Source of the DNA: Funneliformis mosseae
Taxonomy: Eukaryota > Glomeromycota > Glomeromycetes > Glomerales > Glomeraceae
Direction: 5' to 3'
Assembly (NCBI GenBank): GCA_910592005.1
Contig: CAJVPP010000058.1
Location: 1-54,759, forward strand
DNA: 54,759 nt
The position numbers were made by a program, and so were the translations under genes. The notes beneath the pieces are model-generated. The model ran no database searches and was not told where the DNA came from. It saw only the letters and a list, made by a program, of their open reading frames with translations. Each line of letters begins with the position of its first letter. Position 1 is the stretch's first letter. This document shows positions 40,721 to 50,414 of this stretch, piece by piece.

Positions 40721-41012
40721 TTTCCTTAATCAAGAATGGGTTTAGCATAGGCTAGTATAGGATTGACTAACATAAGTTCTTTCTTGTCAAAGTCTATTAT
40801 AGTGTTAGGTAACATAATAACCTCTAACATGTAGTGGACATCGTCCATAAGCAGAGGCTGTAGGTTTCTCACAATCAGAGCATAGTATTTGTTTCTTAGC
40901 TTTTCAATGAAAATGATATCCTTTAGGCCTAGTACTACCATTTTCACAAGTCTTTCTAGTATTGCAGAGAAATGGGCAAGAATATTACCAATCATTCTAC
41001 TTTTTATTACTA

Positions 41013-41031
41013 TGGTGCAAACAGCTTAGTC
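41013..41031 (+). repeat. Left terminal inverted repeat of the Tc1/IS630-like element
   Basis: Identical over 19 bases to the reverse complement of 48,147-48,165, and preceded by TA. Confidence 0.9.
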
Positions 41032-42823
41032 GCATCCAATAATTATTAAGGATTTTAAAATGTAAAGGAATTTATTTAATCATATAACATTAAAAAAAAA
41101 ATACGTTGTTTAATAGCTTTTGATATGGTCTGTAAAACTACATATTTTTTTTAATTCATTTTATTATAAAAATTTTTTGTAGTTAGATTTTTTTACCGTT
41201 AATTTTAATAGCAATAGCAGGATTTTTAGCGCCACCGGTATCATGTGAAAATGCATGATTAGTGCATATAAAGTCACATAGCTGTGTATGATTAGCTAAC
41301 CACAATTCCAAAATTTTACAGATCTCTGAATTCTTTCAAAACGTTTGCAGGAACCTGACGATGAGAACAATATCGCTTAACTGCAAAGACAGCCACCTTA
41401 CCTGAAAGTCCTAGCTCATAAACACTTATATAACGCGCAGAATGATGTGAAAACTGGCAGATTTTTATTAGGCTAATTGAATCTAATGCGCGCGGTATAA
41501 CTTCCTTAAGGTCATTGAATGAATAATTGCAGTGAAGACGTGAATACCACTTTGCCTCTGCCCAAAAGAACTCAATATAATTAAGCTCGCAATAGAACTT
41601 CAGATAAAACATGCACATATATCCTGCTGCCCCAATAACCTAAAAAAATAAGTATTTATTTTTTAGTTAAATGTTATGTTGGAATACTGAAATAATTAAT
41701 TAATTGCAACTTACTTCTTATATATGTATTCTTTATGATGCAAAATCAGGTTGGGTGGAAAGAATGCGTGTTGTACAACAGTCTAGTTTAATTGGATCGG
41801 AGTTATATTGTGTACACGTATTGCACTTTCTTTTCAAGCTTGGTATCCATAAATCACGCTTCTCAAGAACTCGTCAGATACCTTTAGGCTTTACTGTACT
41901 ATCGACATCTGTAAATGTCATGATATAAGACGAACCATCCGGCATTTTACCATTGCGGAGGAGTAGTTGTTTTTCTCCATCCTTTATATTCATTCTTGAA
42001 ACCACCAATGCATCATCAGCAAATGCATTGTGGTTGCAACTGTTATTGAACATAAACAGTGTGACTTTTCCCGAGTACGTTCAAATATTAGGATTGCTCG
42101 TTCTTTTACCTGTTTAACAACATCTTTATTTGTCTACCAGCCATCACGATTTGTACCAGAATACATTGTAACGCAAGCTTCAGTATAGACAAGTTGCTTA
42201 CCATCTGGAAGTGAATCATTAATAGCGCATTCCTCTTTTGAGAGCTGAAGTCATCTGATAGATTCGCAGAGAAAGTCACTTATATAAATGCTAAGACCTT
42301 GCAATTTGCGACGAAGTTGACTCTCATCTGCTGGACTCCAAGCCTTGATGATATCATCATTGGCATAAAATATCGACTCATCATGAGTGATAGGAACGAT
42401 CTCAGGAATACTATAGGGAAGTACAGGTAAGATGGTTTTATCTAAATTTTCGCCTTCATAAGTGGCCATTTGTTTTCGCAATTCTACCCATTTCTGCAAA
42501 AATCGTTGTCTATCTGCCACTACATCTTCACGCTCATGACCATCAAAATAAATATTTTTTGAATGGTTTTTATATTTCCAGCCGAGCATATATAGCTATT
42601 CACACGCAGTTGAGCATAAGATACTTATCTTTTCTTCTATTCCAAGGGTAGAAATAATCTCATTCTCAATAAATTTTATGAAATTGGCAACATTCAACTT
42701 GAACTTATATGCGCTTAAATATTCAGTAACTTGCAACTTGATGTCTTCATAAAGAAGAAGAGACCTGATTTTTGCATGATGACTATGTTTAGACGTAACA
42801 ATCATACCATTGTTAAGCCATTG

Positions 42824-42831
42824 GTTCGCCC
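42824..42831 (+). repeat. Left copy of the 8-bp hAT target duplication
   Basis: GTTCGCCC, paired with GTTCACCC at 47,322-47,329. The mismatch is a G/A change at a CpG. Confidence 0.85.
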
Positions 42832-42931
42832 TAAGGATGCAGACTTCTACTCAATATAAAGTTACGTCATTACGTCTTATATTATAAAATTTTATGTCAA
42901 TGTCATAAGCCGTAGTGCTTGACAAATGACG

Positions 42932-43007
42932 TAGTATGTGACGCGTACTATAATATGTGATGCGTACCATAGTATATGATACATGCTATAATATATGACG
43001 CGTGCTG
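42932..43007 (+). repeat. Four 19-bp subterminal tandem repeats of hAT
   Basis: Units 42,932-42,950, 42,951-42,969, 42,970-42,988 and 42,989-43,007 are variants of TARTATGTGACGCGTACTA. They lie 100 bases inside the left end. Subterminal repeats of this type are transposase-binding sites in other hAT elements; that role is inferred here. Confidence 0.8.
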
Positions 43008-43084
43008 TATAATGTTACACTAAAAATAATAATATAAAAATAATACAATGTATTATTTTAAAATATTATACAGTATCATCTACC

Positions 43085-45462
43085 ATGGAAAGTGGTGAAA
43101 CTAATACATTACAAAAGCATAATAATGAGAAACCAGAAAGAACTTCTGAAACTCCTCTTCCTCCTTCAAGTAAAAAAACTAATAAGGGTACAAAATTTGA
43201 CGAAGTATGGCAGTATTTTATACAAGGAGAAGAAATAAATAAAGGTCATTATAGAGTTTCATGTTATTATTGTCAAAAAAATTGGTCAAGAGAACAACCA
43301 GGAGTTTTAAAAGCTCATTTAGCCAATGAGTATACATCATGTCCTAAAGAAATTAGTAATTATTGGCGTGATAAACTTAGTGAAAATAAAATTAATTATA
43401 CTCAAAATTTACAAAAACCACTATCTACACAATCATTGCAAAAACAACACAACATTTGGTTCAGATATACCACTTCCTTCTCAAGTAAATAGTCGTATTG
43501 ATCGTTCATTATTAAAAGTATGGGTAATAGCAGGGATTCCTTTTGAAGTTATTGAAAATCCATTTATTATGGATTTAATTAAAGACTTAAATCCAGGATA
43601 TATACTACCATCTCAATTTACTTTATCTGGTCGACTTTTAGATGAAGAGCTTGCACGTATTAATAAAAATGTCAATTCTGAATTAGAAAATATAGAGAAT
43701 TTAACTTTAAGTAAGTTAATAAATATTATATATTTTTTTTTTATATTTATATAAATTAAAATTAATAATTATGAACTTTTTTATAATTAGCGTTAGATGG
43801 ATGGACATCTAAACGGCAAGAATCACTTTATAATTATATTATAATAACGTCTGATAGAAAGGAATATTTGGTTGTTTTGCATAATTATTCTACAGATTCA
43901 CATACAGGTGAATTTCTTGCTTCAGAAATAACAAATGTGGTGAAAAAAATTGGTGTAAATAAATTCGCAGCTATTATTACCGATAATGCTTATAATTGTC
44001 GAGTTGCTAGAAAAAAAATCGAAAAAAAATTTGGTCATATATGGGATTTAAGATGTGCAGCCCATACTATTAATTTAATATCGGCTGATTTGGTAAAACT
44101 TGATGATATAAAGAAGATAATTTTAAATTGTGAAAAAATTACAAAATATTTTAAAAATTCATGTCATAGCAGTACAATTTTACGATAAAGTTTTACAAAT
44201 ATGAAAATAAATCTTGAAGGATTACAAACATGGTATAAAACTAGGTGGAGTTCATTATATATGACAACAGATTCAATTTTACGTGCTCGTCCAGTTTTTG
44301 ATTGGGTAAGAAAAAATTTTTTTATTTTTTATATTTGTTATTATTTTATTAAAAAAATTAATGTAAAGAAATTTTTAATAGATTTTATTAGAACATAGAA
44401 ATATTATTACAAATTCTGATGTATATAACTTAATGCAAAATGAGAAATTTTTTACAAGTTGTTATCAGATTCGTTCAATTTGGGCTTCCATACAAGAATG
44501 TATTAATATTCTTGAAGCAAGGTCAGCTTCTTTAGCTGATTACTTCATACAGATGATTAAATTAGCGGTTTCTATATTTCAACTTCCTTCTTCAAATCCT
44601 TATAAAACAAATGCCATTCAAATATTTAATTATCGTTATCTTGAATTTCAACATCCTGCTTATCTTTTATATTATTATCTTCATCCTTATTATCGAGGTA
44701 TAGTATTTTATCTCTTTTTAAAAATATATTAAAAATATATTAATTAATTTTTTTATAGGTATGGGACTTCGTAATGAAGCATTCAAAGAGGCTGCAATTG
44801 CTGCTTCAACTCTTTGGCAAAATTTAGGTTATTCTGAATAGGATTGTAAAGAACTTATTACTCAATTCTGACATTTCGATGCAAAGTTAAAACCTTATGA
44901 TCTACCTTATGTACAAGGGATGGATATACCTGAGATTTAGTGGGGTTCTATAAAAAATCAACCATATCATTTACAAAAACTTGCACTTCGACTATTTGCT
45001 ATTGCTCCTTCACAAGCAAGTAGCGAACAAAATTTCTCTATACTTAAATGGATGATTGGAGATAGGCGTACAAGACTTGGTGTTAAAAAGCTTGAAAGTA
45101 TGGCAAAAATACGTTCTTATTATTTAACAAATATTAAGAATGAGTTATCTTTTTATGGAAAGGAATTAAATGAAGCAGAATTAAGAGAAGTTGTAAATAT
45201 TTCTACAGTTGGTGAAGTTATGATATTGGATGAAGACAAACAAGACGAATATGATGATGCCGATGATTTGATATTAGAAAAACAAAATACTACTTTAATA
45301 TTGGAAGAAATTGTTGATTTTACACAACCATTACAACCATTCTTTAATAATAATATAGAGAGCGATGTTTATGTAGATGGAAATAATGTAGGTGAAAGAG
45401 AAGTCGGAAATATGGATTTTGATCCTACTTCTTTAGTTGATCAAATTTTGGACATTATATAA
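43085..45462 (+). pseudogene. hAT transposase (BED finger, DUF659-type), broken
   Basis: The start at 43,085 gives MESGETNTLQKH, then a BED-type zinc finger: VSCYYCQKNWSREQPGVLKAHLANEYTSC (Cys-Cys-His-Cys). A frameshift near 43,440-43,480 leads to the next frame. Three GT-AG introns (about 43,710-43,791, 44,306-44,380 and 44,698-44,759) separate the catalytic region. That region shows LDGWTSKRQESLYNYII, IITDNAYNCR and AAHTINLI. The C-terminal dimerisation domain reads SQASSEQNFSILKWMIGDRR. Stops at 44,186, 44,839, 44,869 and 44,938 break it; each is one C-to-T or G-to-A step from Gln, Arg or Trp. Introns and splice sites are intact, so decay is recent relative to the left-flank relics. Confidence 0.88.
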
Positions 45463-46190
45463 ATTTAAGAAAGAGAAGGATAAGGATTTTGTTTTTCTTT
45501 TTTTTAAATTTTTTTTTTTTCTTTTTTTTCATTTCATTTTATTTAGTTTATTAATGTATTCATTTGTATCAGTTGTGGCTGGTATTTTTATATAATTAAT
45601 TACGATTTTTCTAGTTAACGTTAATATTAATGTGATGGGCTGTTAACTAGTTTGCTTTATTTTCGGTAAAATAGGTTTGGTAGCACTCTTTCTGGCTAGC
45701 TAATTTCTATCATTTTTTTTTGAAATAATAAAAAAAGTTTGATATAGGCATTCAAAAATAACAAAAATAATTTATTTTACGATAACTATAACTATGTGTT
45801 AACTAATTTCAGCAATGCAAGATGGAGATTAATCAAATTTCTTCAGTATCTGACATCCAAGATTAATTAATCAAATAAACACGATGTTATTGAAGATATT
45901 ATATTTGCGGCTTTTATCCTCGTTCAAAGATTTTGATGAAAAATATAAGTATCCATTTGATTAGTAATTTATTTTAATATGAGTGAAAAGATTGACTAAT
46001 GATTTTACCTTATTTGTAGGGATGTTTACGATTCTAAAAATGATTTCTATACAGGAGAGTTCATAAATCTTGTCTTGTTCAATAGAATTGCGAATTTATG
46101 ATAATGATAATTGAATTAAGAAATTTCTGAAATCATGAAAAGACTTGATCATCACCAATTAAAAAGATACTATATCTATATTGCTGAAAA
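45463..46190. other. hAT 3' non-coding region
   Basis: Follows the transposase stop. T-rich, with no domain recognised. A short frame with GVIEDIIFAAF-like sequence near 45,885 is too broken to call. Confidence 0.4.
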
Positions 46191-46194
46191 AAAA

Positions 46195-46790
46195 GGTAAG
46201 TTAGTATTATTTTATTATTTTCGGATTCAGTTAATCAAAATTATTAACTTACTACTTCTTATCCGTCTCATATGAATGAGATTGAATTCTTAATTCTTCA
46301 GCTTAGCTTTAGGAAATCTGTGATGATCAAAGTTGAAAATATGAAAAATTTTGAGTAAAAGGTAAAAAAAATGTTAATATTAGTTATTTGCTTCAGATTC
46401 AGTTAATAAAGCAGATGTGATTACTAACCTACTACTTCTTATCTGTCTTGTATGGATGAAATCAATTTTGACTTTACTCTGTGATGATTAAAATCGAAGA
46501 TACGGAAAGTTCTCAAGTAGAAGGTAAAAAAATGTTATTATTAGCTATTTGCTTCAGATTTATTTAATAAAGCAGACATGATTACTAACTTACTTATTCT
46601 TATTCGTCTTGTATGATGAAATCGATTTCTGTGATGATCAAAATCGAAGATATGGAAAATTCTCAAGTAGAAGGTAAAAAAAATGTTAGTTTTAGCTATT
46701 TGCTTTAGATTTAGTTAATAAAGCAGATATAATTACTAACCTACTTCTTCATCCGTCTTGTATAGATGAAATTGAATTCTTTATCCATTA
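46195..46790 (+). repeat. Four ~150-165-bp repeats with an exon-like core inside hAT
   Basis: Four units each run from an AAGGTAA donor-like sequence (near 46,194, 46,359, 46,520 and 46,671). Each continues through TATTTGCTTCAGATTCAGTT, AATAAAGCAGA, ATTACTAACCTACTACTTCT and a GATGAAAT block. In units 1-3 this is followed by a short conserved frame, SVMIKIEDMENSQVEG or close variants, which ends just before the next donor-like site. Unit 4 lacks it. Could be a duplicated small exon or simply a tandem repeat. Confidence 0.65.
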
Positions 46791-47172
46791 GATATTACCT
46801 TTTAGCTGGAGTCTCATTCCCATAAGTAAGAATGCAATTTTGATAATCTCATTCAGTATATTTGGTTCCATAGTTATTGGTAGACATATTACCAATTTTA
46901 CTTATCTTTAATTTAGCGATCTCTGATCTTCCCATCACTAATTAAAGAAATTGCTTATTTGCATTATAGTCATAATGTTAAAAGGTCTTATTGTATTAAT
47001 AATAATAAAAATCATTTTTTTAATGGTGTTTGAAGTATCGGCATTATGTAAATCCATATATTTAGGTCACCCTCCATTATGCTAATTAAAAAATAATAAA
47101 AATAAGGTTTTTGCAAAATTAAAAATCACATGTCTCAGAGTTTGACGATTTAAGTTACATTCGCGTCTAAAA

Positions 47173-47210
47173 TGACTTAAGTCACAGCTACGTCTAAGTG
47201 ACTTAAGTCA
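47173..47210 (+). repeat. Paired 12-bp palindromes in the hAT right subterminal region
   Basis: TGACTTAAGTCA occurs at 47,173-47,184 and 47,199-47,210, each preceded by CGTCTAA. Related CGTTTAGACGTCAAAT and GACTTCAGTC blocks follow up to 47,290. They lie within 150 bases of the right end and are likely protein-binding repeats. Confidence 0.75.
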
Positions 47211-47321
47211 ACGACTGCATCATACGTTTAGACGTCAAATAGACTTCAGTCTACGTCATGAATAAGTCATTGACGTGACGCAATTTGTGTCTACGTTACG
47301 GTCATCAAGTCTGCACCCTTA

Positions 47322-47329
47322 GTTCACCC
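47322..47329 (+). repeat. Right copy of the 8-bp hAT target duplication
   Basis: GTTCACCC. It directly follows the terminal TTA of the hAT element and precedes host-transposase coding sequence on the minus strand. Confidence 0.85.
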
Positions 47330-48146
47330 AGGAGTGGATAAGCCATGCTTGCCATAAACTTTTGTTCAAACTCTAGGCAAAAAGATTACTTGCATCCATC
47401 TTGGTAAATCCTTGGTCCTGAACTAGATGGAGAAATTGACTTACCATCTGAAGCTACAAATCATCTTTCCTTTTTTTTAATATTGAATCCAGAAATTCTA
47501 AAGTGAATTCGTTATCATCATTATTGCTGCTGTCGTACATATTCTCAAACGTGAGGTCTGTATTAGGCTCAGCAGCTTCATTCGTTGGAAACATTTCTGT
47601 GATCTTCTTAGAACCTGAAGCTACTTTTCGCCAATATGCCTTTTTGTTACGCAATGTTGATTGTGCAGCACTATTGTATACTGGCCTACGTGAATTTACA
47701 GCCCATACATTTGACATTTTTGCATTTTCAACTAATTGTTCTAGCATATTTGGTTTCGATACTTGCATTTCATCCATAACGTCGTCACTATCAAAGCGGG
47801 TTTCTTCACCTTCTATCCAAAAAATGTCAAACCATGATTCATCAAACTTATCAGGTTCGGCATCTGATATCTCAAATACTATCTCTTCAGAACTTATTGC
47901 TTGCTTCTAACGTTTATTGATAGCATCCCGAGACTGTCTGGTGCATTTATTTGGTTTTGGCATTATAATTCTGTTAAATTGGAATAAGAAAAAAAAATGT
48001 TAACATGAAATGTTGTGACATTAATGACTATCACGTGACTATGATTAATTACGTGTAATCACGTATTAGAATTTGACCAATAAAATTGCAATTTAGATAT
48101 ATTAATGATCAGTATAAATTTTAGCGGTAGCTTATTTATTTGATAT

Positions 48147-48165
48147 GACTAAGCTGTTTGCACCA
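48147..48165 (-). repeat. Right terminal inverted repeat of the Tc1/IS630-like element
   Basis: Reverse complement of 41,013-41,031 without mismatch, and followed by TA. Confidence 0.9.
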
Positions 48166-48167
48166 TA

Positions 48168-48336
48168 GATTCGAAAAGATTAATTAATAATTAGTTAATG
48201 CTTCAGTTTTGCAATAGCTAGAACCTCTACAGAAAGTTTGTAAATACTAATCTTCAGTAAGGATTCTATGATCGAAAAGTGATAGGTACATAAGAAATAA
48301 ATAATTAAAGAAAAAATTATATAAGCAAGTAATAGC
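48168..48336. other. Right flank of the Tc1/IS630-like element
   Basis: Short AT-rich stretch with nothing recognisable. Confidence 0.4.
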
Positions 48337-49350
48337 ATGACGGTTGGAGTTAACACCATGATTAGAAAAATAAGAACTGATAAAAAAGATACAATTTGTA
48401 AACGGTGTGGTCATGAATACTCAACACCCTAAAAACTTCGTGAGCATCTTAAGCAAAAAAATCCAAGTAAACAACCTCTAAAAAGTGGAAATGTAGCTTT
48501 TACTAAAGTGCCAATTATAATACCCATTCAAGAATTTATGCAACATCCCATTCGAGAGCCTATTCAAACTCTTAAACTAGAAATGACTGCTTAAGATCCT
48601 ACTTTTAAGTCAGAACTAATTCACGGACGAGACTATATTACTGAAGAGGAGGCAAAAAACTGGGTCAGTCTAAATGCACGTAAACCCAAAGAGCGAATTA
48701 AGACATGAGGAGTAAGACTGCAAAAACGTTGGAAAAATTAGATCTGGGTATTGAGCCATATGAGGCAAATAATCTAGATAGTTGTAAGACCCTTTTCCAT
48801 GATCTTGAACTAAATGATCCAGAGGCAGTTCGTCTACCGATATTAAAAGAGTTAGAGTCTAAAGGCAGTCTTAGACATAAAACACAATCATTTAAGAAAG
48901 GTAATAAATCTAAAAAATTTATCAATAAAGAATTTGAGTACTTAGGAGAAATTAAGGGGTACGAAATGTTAGAAAAGGATTTAGAATTTAGGGAACAAGA
49001 AGAATTAGGAATAGCAGTTAAAAGAAGAGTTATAGTAGTGTATCATGTAAAAGTTCTTAAATCTCATCCTGATAATGGAAGTGATATATGAAAATTTTTA
49101 GAAAGTCAAAGAAAGCAATTTAGAGAATTACTTGAAAAAGAATTTGATAAGCGTGGACAATTCAAGTTTGCTTTATGTTCATTAGGTAAATTTCTCATAG
49201 ATGATAAGCCTGGAAATGAAAATAAAAAAAGTACAAGAAGTGATTAGTTACGAAATAAACAAATTATAGTATACAATCAAGCTGAAATTGATAATTATTT
49301 AAGCAATGCTTTCGAACAAATAATATATCTAGTAGAAGAAAGAGGAGGTA
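48337..49350 (+). pseudogene. Decayed zinc-finger and possible Maverick-type PolB N-terminal fragment
   Basis: From 48,337 the frame reads MTVGVNTMIRKIRTDKKD, then CKRCGHEYSTP, stop, KLREHLKQKNPSK. This is a C2H2/C2HC-like finger with the usual last Cys apparently changed to Ser. After further stops, 48,705-49,091 and on to 49,350 reads as one long protein with RRVIVVYHVKVLK, FALCSLGKFLI and NQAEIDNYLSNAFEQI. The last part resembles the region before the polymerase domain in Maverick/Polinton type-B DNA polymerases. That identification is tentative; no polymerase motif is present. The sequence stops where the opposite-strand integrase begins. In-frame stops at 48,450, 48,593 and 49,246 are explainable as CAA/CAG to TAA/TAG. 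Confidence 0.4.
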
Positions 49351-49353
49351 AAT

Positions 49354-50375
49354 CTAATGCTTAAGTATCCATTGAGGGAGTAATTGTGCATCTTTTACAA
49401 TTTGAAGTTCTTCTCTTACAAATGAGCATCTAGGACTATTGTAAAACTTATATAGAACAGGTTAGTTTTCTTTTATCAAATAAGAATCAATTGTAAAAAC
49501 TTCGGGAGACCAATTGCAATCAGTTGCTCTTCTTCTATCACCTTCTAATTCGCCAGATTCTAAAAGGTGACAAACTTCAGTATAACTAGGTAAAAGGGAT
49601 TCATTATAACCAACTGGTCTTCTATGTTTAACAGAAGGTCTAGCTATTATTTTTTTACTTTTTAATGCCTTTTTTACAGCCTCGTTAGGAGACATAGCTA
49701 TTAACTGTGTAGGAGAATTATTGAAAATATCATCATTTATATAAAGTCCCTTAACCCATGCTCTGGATCTATCAGTCAAAGGCAAATGAGAATCTTCAGC
49801 ATCTTGCCGAAAATAAGCATGTTTTTTAAATTCTTGGTGGTTACGTTCAGTAATAGCTACATCACGTTTAGAGTTAACATACTGAATTCTTACATTATAA
49901 CTAAGTAATAAATCTTTATATTCGCCTATATATTCAGTATCTCTATCTACAATAAAACCTTCAAGCAGATTAAGAGGCTTCTTAAGATCATCATAAATTT
50001 TTTGAATATTCTTAACCATTTGTGCAAAAGATTTATCAGTCAATGCAAAACTACAACGATACCTAGTTGCAACATCTTTAATAATGCCCCTATACTTGTA
50101 AATCTGATTACCTACTTTATTATAAGACATAGGGGTAGTATCAGATTGGTATACTTCATTTAAAAATTGTATATTATTAAAGGAAGCATACTGAATAAAT
50201 CTAGGATGAGGCATATGAATTTAGTAAATAGCCTGTCTTTCAAGCCAGTCACACATCTCATCTATAGTAAAATCATACTCAACCTTTTTAGAGGCTTTGT
50301 GTAATTTTTTTGTAGTCCTCTAATAGCCCAAAGGTTAATAATAAATTTTGCATAAAGCTGAAGATACATCTACAT
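49354..50375 (-). pseudogene. Retroviral-type integrase, broken by nonsense codons
   Basis: The minus strand has an intact frame at 50,214-49,465. Catalytic residues are visible: D in EVYQSDTTPM, D in FIVDRDTEYIGEY, and E in DVAITERNHQEF, the D,D(x)E triad of the rve fold, with IIKDVATRYRCSFALTDKS between. The C-terminal tail (LESGELEGDRRRATD, WSPEVFTID) continues past a TAA at 49,462 to PVLYKF, SFVREELQIV and a true stop at 49,354. Upstream the same frame continues beyond stops at 50,221, 50,320 and 50,335 into FTIDEMCDWLERQAIY and TTKKLHKASKKVEYDF. All four stops are CAA/CAG-to-TAA/TAG type. It could derive from a Maverick/Ginger-like element or an LTR retroelement. The start is unknown, and the upstream side abuts the gag relic at about 50,390-50,415. 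Confidence 0.75.
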
Positions 50376-50414
50376 TTTGAGCCTCGCCAGAATCTATTGA
50401 AATAATAGAAATCA

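Larger units (their letters stand above)
42832..47321 (+). mobile_element. hAT transposon inserted in the Tc1/IS630-like transposase
   Basis: The ends are TAAGGATGCAGACTT (42,832) and its inverted partner AAGTCTGCACCCTTA (ending 47,321), differing by one A/G transition. Flanking 8-bp duplications are GTTCGCCC (42,824-42,831) and GTTCACCC (47,322-47,329), one transition apart. An 8-bp duplication and TA-rich GGGTGC-type ends are hAT hallmarks. It encodes a BED-finger hAT transposase on the plus strand (43,085-45,462) and has a 1.85-kb 3' part with internal repeats. Confidence 0.9.
41316..47963 (-). pseudogene. DDE transposase, interrupted by a hAT element
   Basis: Starts at 47,963 (MPKPNKCTRQSRDAINKR, then stop at 47,907). 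It runs through an N-terminal region with KKITEMFPTNEA (47,454-47,777) to 47,330, and resumes after the hAT insertion at 42,831. The frame crosses the target duplication cleanly: WVN before, QWLNNGMIVTSKHS after. Then follow KIRSLLLYEDIKLQV, a nonsense codon at 42,596 where a Trp is expected, and the catalytic block THDESIFYANDD (42,400). The second catalytic block reads FNNSCNHNAFADD (about 42,015-42,053), where Asp is expected at the first Asn. The last block is CELNYIEFFWAEAKWYSR (about 41,540-41,590). This is DDE_3-type architecture. Further stops lie at 47,373, 42,251 and 42,134, and frame changes occur between 42,230 and 41,620. Not functional. Confidence 0.85.
41013..48165 (-). mobile_element. 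Tc1/mariner-IS630-like DNA transposon (split)
   Basis: The element is bounded by identical 19-bp terminal inverted repeats, TGGTGCAAACAGCTTAGTC, at 41,013-41,031 and (inverted) 48,147-48,165. Each is flanked by TA (41,011-41,012 and 48,166-48,167), the target duplication of this superfamily. It contains one minus-strand DDE transposase gene. Subtracting the 4,490-bp hAT insertion and its 8-bp duplication leaves about 2.65 kb, a normal size for one transposase plus ends. It is inactive because of several stops. Confidence 0.88.

Noticed and set aside
40726..40995. Minus-strand 89-codon open frame next to the Tc1/IS630-like element
   Set aside because: No recognisable domain, overlaps the short-repeat field at its end, and does not continue cleanly across the element's right flank. 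Could be a relic but unsupported as a gene.
41704..41928. Plus-strand 74-codon frame inside the outer transposase
   Set aside because: Complement of decayed transposase sequence.
47503..47910. Plus-strand 135-codon frame
   Set aside because: Antisense shadow of the N-terminal part of the outer transposase.
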